Assembly: GCF_905372525.1 (NCBI RefSeq)
Contig: NZ_CAJPPN010000032.1
Location: 1-26,091, forward strand
Reading direction: 5' to 3'
Length of the DNA stretch: 26,091 nt
Source: an uncultured Porphyromonas sp.
Lineage (GTDB): Bacteria > Bacteroidota > Bacteroidia > Bacteroidales > Porphyromonadaceae
Shown: in pieces, positions 22,335 to 26,091 of the stretch
Layout of the letters: every line of letters starts with the position of its first letter
Numbering within the stretch: position 1 is the first letter of the stretch
Program-made: the position numbers and the translations under genes
The notes under the pieces: generated by a model
Databases searched by the model: none
What the model saw: the letters and a program-made list of their open reading frames with translations, nothing else
What the model was told of the DNA's origin: nothing

Positions 22335-23314
22335 CGCTTCACCTCCTTTCTTTCTTTTGCTTGAGCTTCGTATGCCGTGAGGGTTGCCTCGATGGTCTCG
22401 GCAAGGCTTAGGCTAGCCTTGCGCATGGCCAAGGCATCACCTTGGGTCGGAAGGCTCTTGGCGAACTTGACAAAGCTTGCTCCCGATAGGATGTGTTCCA
22501 GCCGTGCGAGTTGCTCGCTACTGAGCGGTTGGGAGCGGAGAGTCTCTATGACCTCATCCGTCGTCATCTCCATCGCCTCGAAGTGCAGACGCTTGCCGAG
22601 GTAGCCCCTCAGATTGTCCGTGACGAATGAGTAGTAGTGCTTGAAGTCCTCCTGCGTCTCTAGGCGGGCATTGTCGAGTGTAGCCAGCTGTGCCTTTAGC
22701 TGCTCGAGCAGAGGCACTGGTGGAGCCTCAGGCTCAGGCTTGGCGACCTCTGGATGGCGAGCTCTCCTACGGTACTCATAGATCAGTAGGGCGATGAGCA
22801 GCAGACCTGCTATCGTGTAGAAAATCCATGAGGTGAAGAGGATCATCAGGAGATCTATCAGGGTCAGGGGCTCGTCCCAAGGAGCGACGATCGGGCGGAT
22901 ATTATCGGGCTGTGAGACGTCTACCTGTGGGGAGAGGACATTCAGCGCCAGGGGCTTGGTCATAGCCTGTCCTGAGGGGCTCTCCACGACGATCGGGGGG
23001 AGGGTAATGAGCGTGGAGTCAAAGGAGGTCACGATCATCTGTGCCTTGATCTCCTGTACCCCATGCCCTATGTCTATGGTATCTGTTGCCCCGAAGGCTA
23101 GGACACGATAGCGCTCCTCTCCCCTCGTACTGTCCTGTAGGAGGTAGAAGCGCGTGCGTGCTAGATCATCGGTGCGGATCGTCAGGTCAATGGCAGCCCG
23201 CTCCCCGATCTTGATCTCGGGGCGGTCAAGGCGAGCCTGGATCGAGACATTCTGCCCAAGAGCTCCAGCACACCAGGTGCAAAGCAAGAGGAGGCAATAT
23301 GCTAAATACTTCAT
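22331..23314 (-). CDS. BatD-like single-TM exported protein
   Basis: The 327-residue protein has a signal peptide (MKYLAYCLLLLCTWCAGALG), a periplasmic beta-rich domain of about 125 residues starting VSIQARLDRPEIKIGERAAI, and one strong membrane helix at about 153-179. A cytoplasmic Lys/Glu/Ala-rich helical domain follows. Position and build match the unnamed gene between the DUF58 gene and batA in Bacteroidota Bat operons. The C-terminal region 224-310 (YYSFVTDNLRGYLGKRL through ASFVKFAKSLPTQ) resembles the BatD C-terminus, so it is probably a short BatD relative. It has a TATATTTG box 23 bp upstream of its ATG, and its stop overlaps the batA start by 4 bp. Confidence 0.88.
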   Translation of the reverse strand: MKYLAYCLLLLCTWCAGALGQNVSIQARLDRPEIKIGERAAIDLTIRTDDLARTRFYLLQDSTRGEERYRVLAFGATDTIDIGHGVQEIKAQMIVTSFDSTLITLPPIVVESPSGQAMTKPLALNVLSPQVDVSQPDNIRPIVAPWDEPLTLIDLLMILFTSWIFYTIAGLLLIALLIYEYRRRARHPEVAKPEPEAPPVPLLEQLKAQLATLDNARLETQEDFKHYYSFVTDNLRGYLGKRLHFEAMEMTTDEVIETLRSQPLSSEQLARLEHILSGASFVKFAKSLPTQGDALAMRKASLSLAETIEATLTAYEAQAKERKEVKR

Positions 23315-23336
23315 CTAATAGGTGCCTATGGCTAAG

Positions 23337-23344
23337 CAAATATA
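23337..23344 (-). promoter_or_regulatory. Putative internal -7 box before the batA series
   Basis: On the minus strand this reads TATATTTG, an exact TAnnTTTG match 23 bp before the ATG at 23314, implying a leader of only about 15-20 nt. It could give the genes from the BatD-like protein to PAP2 a promoter independent of moxR. No -33 element is obvious. Confidence 0.5.
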
Positions 23345-23459
23345 GGACTTTCAGCGTGGCATCTGACCCGTAGGAGGGGTGTCCTTGCAGGCGAAGACTT
23401 TCTTTTGTTTGTATAACAGTAGCTTAGGGAGGTGTCATCCTTCCCCAGTGGGACTGCCT

Positions 23460-23484
23460 CCGCTGAGCCTAGGAGACTCAGCGG
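23460..23484 (-). terminator. Hairpin after the DUF58 gene
   Basis: CCGCTGAG (23460-23467) pairs with CTCAGCGG (23477-23484), with a 9-nt loop; GGGA (from 23450) and TCCC (to 23494) could add an outer stem. It lies just past the DUF58 stop at 23501 on the minus strand. No T-run follows, so it may only attenuate read-through into the batA series. Confidence 0.5.
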
Positions 23485-23500
23485 GTGGAGCTCCCGTGCG

Positions 23501-24385
23501 TCAGCGCCGTGCGCCGAAGAGCTTGATGAGCTCGGGGACGTAGTCCTTGCCCGTAGAGACCTCTATCTGATCCACACCGGAGCGCAGGCAGGCCGAGTGG
23601 AAGGTCTCCAGCTGCCTCGTAATGCTCTCTCGGTAGGCTTTCCTCAGACGGGACGAGGAGGTATCGATGTAGCGTTCCTCACCGCTCTCGGCGTCTAGGA
23701 GCCGAACGAGCCCCAGCTGTGGGAGCTCGACGGCACCTTCGTCGTAGGTGCGGATCGCCACTAGGTCGTGCTTACGTGCAGCGAGCATCAGCGTCTGGCT
23801 ATACGGCTCACCCCACTGGAAGAAGTCCGAGATGAGGAAGGCCGTACAGCGTCTCTTGATCAGGCGGTTGAGGTAGGAGAGGGGGACGTTGAGGTTCGTC
23901 TCCTTGCTCCGGGGCTCGAAGCTTAGTAGCTCGCGGATGAGGTAGAGGATGTGCTTCTTCCCACTGCGTGCAGGGATGAAGAGCTCGACCTCATCGGTGA
24001 AGAGGATAGCCCCTACCTTGTCATTGTTCTGAATGGCAGAGAAGGCTAGGGTAGCAGCGATCTCGGCATTTAGCTCTCGCTTGCTCTCGCTACGTGTGCC
24101 GAAGGCTGTGCTCCCCGTCATATCTACTAGGAGCATGACGGTGAGCTCACGCTCCTCCTCGAAGACCTTGATAAAGGGGGCTGCGTAGCGAGCGGTGACA
24201 TTCCAGTCGATGTCTCGTACATCGTCCCCTACCTGGTAGCCTCGTACCTCGCTGAAGGCCATCCCTCGGCCTCTGAAGGCCGAGTGGTACTGCCCAGCGA
24301 AGACCTGCTCGGAGAGTCCCCGTGCCTTGATCTCGATGCGTCGTACCTTCTTCAGGAGGTCCGAGGTCTGCAGTCTTGACTTCAT
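23501..24385 (-). CDS. DUF58 / VWA-like protein, MoxR partner
   Basis: The 294-residue soluble protein has the DUF58 hallmark FSEVRGYQVGDDVRDIDWNV beginning at residue 44 and running to TAR at about 66. A VWA-like core follows with a MIDAS-type motif DMTGS at 88-92, with Thr where the first Ser is usual. There is no signal peptide or membrane helix. DUF58 genes almost always follow moxR, as here (25 bp after the moxR stop). The protein probably links the AAA+ ATPase to its target in the cytoplasm or at the membrane. Downstream, a 186-bp gap with a hairpin and a promoter separates it from the batA series. Confidence 0.93.
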   Translation of the reverse strand: MKSRLQTSDLLKKVRRIEIKARGLSEQVFAGQYHSAFRGRGMAFSEVRGYQVGDDVRDIDWNVTARYAAPFIKVFEEERELTVMLLVDMTGSTAFGTRSESKRELNAEIAATLAFSAIQNNDKVGAILFTDEVELFIPARSGKKHILYLIRELLSFEPRSKETNLNVPLSYLNRLIKRRCTAFLISDFFQWGEPYSQTLMLAARKHDLVAIRTYDEGAVELPQLGLVRLLDAESGEERYIDTSSSRLRKAYRESITRQLETFHSACLRSGVDQIEVSTGKDYVPELIKLFGARR

Positions 24386-24410
24386 CTATACCGAAGGGCT
24401 AGGGCGGAGG

Positions 24411-25406
24411 CTAGGGCACCTCTACCTTGTTGAGGATCTCCTTGATGATTTCATCTGCTGTGAGGTCGTTCGCCTCAGCTTCATAGGAGAGTCCGATGCG
24501 GTGATGTAGGACGTCGTAGCTGACGGCTCGGATATCCTCGGGGATCACGTAGCCACGCTTCTTGAGCAGTGCGTAGGAGCGTGCGGCCAAAGCAAGGTTG
24601 ATCGACGCACGAGGTGATGCTCCGAAGGTGATGAAGGGGCGTAGTGACTCCAGCCCATACTCCTCTGGACGTCGTGTAGCGAAGACGATATCGACGATAT
24701 AGCGTTCGATCTTTTCGTCTACATAGACCATAGAGGCGAGCTTGCGTAGCTCGAGGATGTCGGCTACGGAGAGTACAGGAGCTACACGATCTGCATGGTC
24801 GGGGCGGATCTGCTGGCGGATGATCAGAGCCTCTTCCTCACGCTTGGGGTAGGAGATGAGCACCTTGAGCATGAAGCGGTCCACCTGTGCTTCGGGCAGA
24901 GGGTAGGTACCCTCCTGCTCGATGGGGTTCTGTGTCGCCATGACCAGGAACGGGTTAGGTAGGCGGAAGGTCTGCTCCCCGATGGTCACCTGATGTTCCT
25001 GCATGGCCTCTAGCAGGGCGCTCTGTACCTTAGCTGGGGCACGGTTGATCTCGTCGGCGAGGATGAAGTTAGAGAAGATAGGACCTTTCTTTACTTGGAA
25101 GTCCTCTTCCCTTTGGCTATACATGAGTGTCCCTACGACGTCTGCTGGCAGGAGGTCGGGGGTGAACTGGATGCGCTTGTAGTCGGCTTGTATGAGCTGT
25201 GCCAGAGTCTTGATCGCCAGGGTCTTGGCGAGACCAGGTAGTCCCTCTAGGAGGATGTGCCCCCCGGAGAGCAAGCCGATCAGCAGGGAGTCTAGGAGGT
25301 GGGCTTGGCCGACGATCGCCTGCTGCATGCCCTGGCGTAGCTGTTCGATCAGGCGACTTCTACGCTCGATCTCCTCGGTGAGGATACGGATGTCTGTTGA
25401 TTCCAT
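24411..25406 (-). CDS. MoxR-family AAA+ ATPase
   Basis: The 331-residue protein is a typical MoxR ATPase: Walker A GLPGLAKT at 55-62, FTPDLLPADVVGT at 81-93, Walker B ILADE at 115-119 followed by INRAPAKVQSALLEAMQE, and sensor 1 MATQNPIEQEGTYPLPEAQ. A C-terminal lid has FGASPRASINLALAARSYAL. MoxR proteins act as chaperone-like ATPases with VWA-domain partners; here DUF58, BatA and BatB are the obvious partners. It begins 53 bp after the stop of the LysM protein gene and probably leads the moxR-DUF58 unit or is read through from upstream. Confidence 0.95.
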   Translation of the reverse strand: MESTDIRILTEEIERRSRLIEQLRQGMQQAIVGQAHLLDSLLIGLLSGGHILLEGLPGLAKTLAIKTLAQLIQADYKRIQFTPDLLPADVVGTLMYSQREEDFQVKKGPIFSNFILADEINRAPAKVQSALLEAMQEHQVTIGEQTFRLPNPFLVMATQNPIEQEGTYPLPEAQVDRFMLKVLISYPKREEEALIIRQQIRPDHADRVAPVLSVADILELRKLASMVYVDEKIERYIVDIVFATRRPEEYGLESLRPFITFGASPRASINLALAARSYALLKKRGYVIPEDIRAVSYDVLHHRIGLSYEAEANDLTADEIIKEILNKVEVP

Positions 25407-25459
25407 TATTATATATCCTTGTCTTAGTTCTTGTGGTCTTTTACAATACGAGTGGATGG

Positions 25460-26091
25460 TTATTCCTTGCGTAGTGAGTGCTGTAGTTCTAACGCTTTAT
25501 TGATAGAATTCGTATCACGAGGATTGATCTCGTACTTCTTGGCTGGAGGTAGGACGATCGTGATGCCTACGGGCAGGTTGTTGGGGTCTTTGATCTTAGA
25601 CTTGTTCTCCTGATAGATGTACACCCAGAAGGCTTTGTGCCCGTATTTCTTTAGGGCGAAGACGGTGAGGCGGTCGCCAGGCTGTACCTGTACACGGGTG
25701 GTCTCGCTATTGATCACTCGCTCCTTGGACTGTGCCTTGGGCTCCTCCTGAGGGGTACGCTCTGGGAGGGTGTCGATGGGCTCCTCCTGCAGTGTGTCTG
25801 CTGGTAGGGTCAGGCTGTCGGGTAGGATGTCCATACTGGAGGGGACGACGACTACGGAGGCCATTTGCTGGGTATCCTTAGCCGCTGGACGTGGGGTGGC
25901 GGAGGCCTTCTTCTGCCTGCTGTTGAGGATGAAGACAGCGAGGACAGCACCGATGATGAGTAGCGCAACGACGGCGATCCAGATGTAGTAGTTGGTTCGT
26001 CGGCGTGGGGCTGGCCTCGGATCCGAGGGTGGAGGTGTCGGCTGTGACTCTACCTCGGGGGTACTGGGGACGGTAGGGGTAGGAGGTGTAG
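25460..26091 (-). CDS. TM-LysM protein, C-terminal part (5' end outside window)
   Basis: The minus-strand frame stays open to the right edge with no stop, so the gene is truncated there; the ATG at 25864 is internal. Visible in order are a Pro/Thr/Glu-rich stretch, a basic patch (PAPRRRTNYY), one membrane helix (IWIAVVALLIIGAVLAVFIL), a linker rich in Thr, Pro and Glu, and a C-terminal LysM domain. The LysM part reads VQVQPGDRLTVFALKKYGHK, then WVYIYQENKSKIKDPNNLPVG and TIVLPP. LysM domains bind peptidoglycan, so the C-terminus should face the periplasm. Bacteroidota have proteins in this position with an N-terminal HU-like DNA-binding domain before the helix; whether this is one cannot be seen here. 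Confidence 0.8.
   Translation of the reverse strand, partial: TPPTPTVPSTPEVESQPTPPPSDPRPAPRRRTNYYIWIAVVALLIIGAVLAVFILNSRQKKASATPRPAAKDTQQMASVVVVPSSMDILPDSLTLPADTLQEEPIDTLPERTPQEEPKAQSKERVINSETTRVQVQPGDRLTVFALKKYGHKAFWVYIYQENKSKIKDPNNLPVGITIVLPPAKKYEINPRDTNSINKALELQHSLRKE

Overview
The window looks like chromosomal DNA of a Bacteroidota bacterium, most probably Porphyromonas or a close relative. The evidence is: an hpt-adk-obgE block; an Obg with an acidic tail; a short-LID adenylate kinase; a galM / sugar permease / galK cluster of the Bacteroides type; a complete Bat (aerotolerance) operon; Bacteroidota-style TAnnTTTG -7 promoter boxes; and weak or absent Shine-Dalgarno sequences. The species call is inference. 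No rRNA, tRNA, CRISPR array, insertion sequence or phage gene was seen.

Layout. (1) 1-3335, + strand: the 3' end of the primase gene dnaG, then hpt and adk 5 bp apart, then obgE after a hairpin-bearing gap. A perfect 22-bp hairpin ends obgE against the convergent next gene. (2) 3451-8146, - strand: a GNAT acetyltransferase with an unrecognised N-terminal domain, then the galactose block transcribed galM, permease, galK. A strong hairpin separates the permease gene from galK, and galT and galE are absent here. (3) 8147-9007: an unusually long non-coding stretch between divergent units. It holds a galM promoter with a dyad, a striking array of GTGTACAC palindromes, an 18-bp direct repeat and a promoter for the next unit. 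(4) 9008-14414, + strand: two half-size ABC exporter-fold proteins that probably form a heterodimer, then an inner-membrane phosphoethanolamine-transferase-like protein of the alkaline phosphatase/sulfatase superfamily. (5) 14599-15588, - strand: an unrecognised secreted protein, followed by a 640-bp gene-free stretch that includes its putative long leader.

(6) 16229 to the window end, - strand: the Bat region. Transcription runs from a truncated TM-LysM protein to a MoxR AAA+ ATPase, a DUF58 protein, a BatD-like one-TM protein, BatA, BatB, BatC, BatD, BatE and finally a PAP2 phosphatase. Genes from the BatD-like protein to BatE overlap or nearly touch. A probable internal promoter and a hairpin separate moxR-DUF58 from the downstream genes. 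MoxR ATPases with VWA/TPR membrane partners are thought to work as envelope chaperone or maturation systems.

No gene set here is clearly a wholly new system. The best leads for something undescribed are the GTGTACAC palindrome array, the paired TACATATGTA boxes before the phosphoethanolamine transferase gene, the two-domain GNAT protein, the unknown secreted protein with its long leader, and the C-terminal domain that BatD and the gene upstream of batA appear to share.
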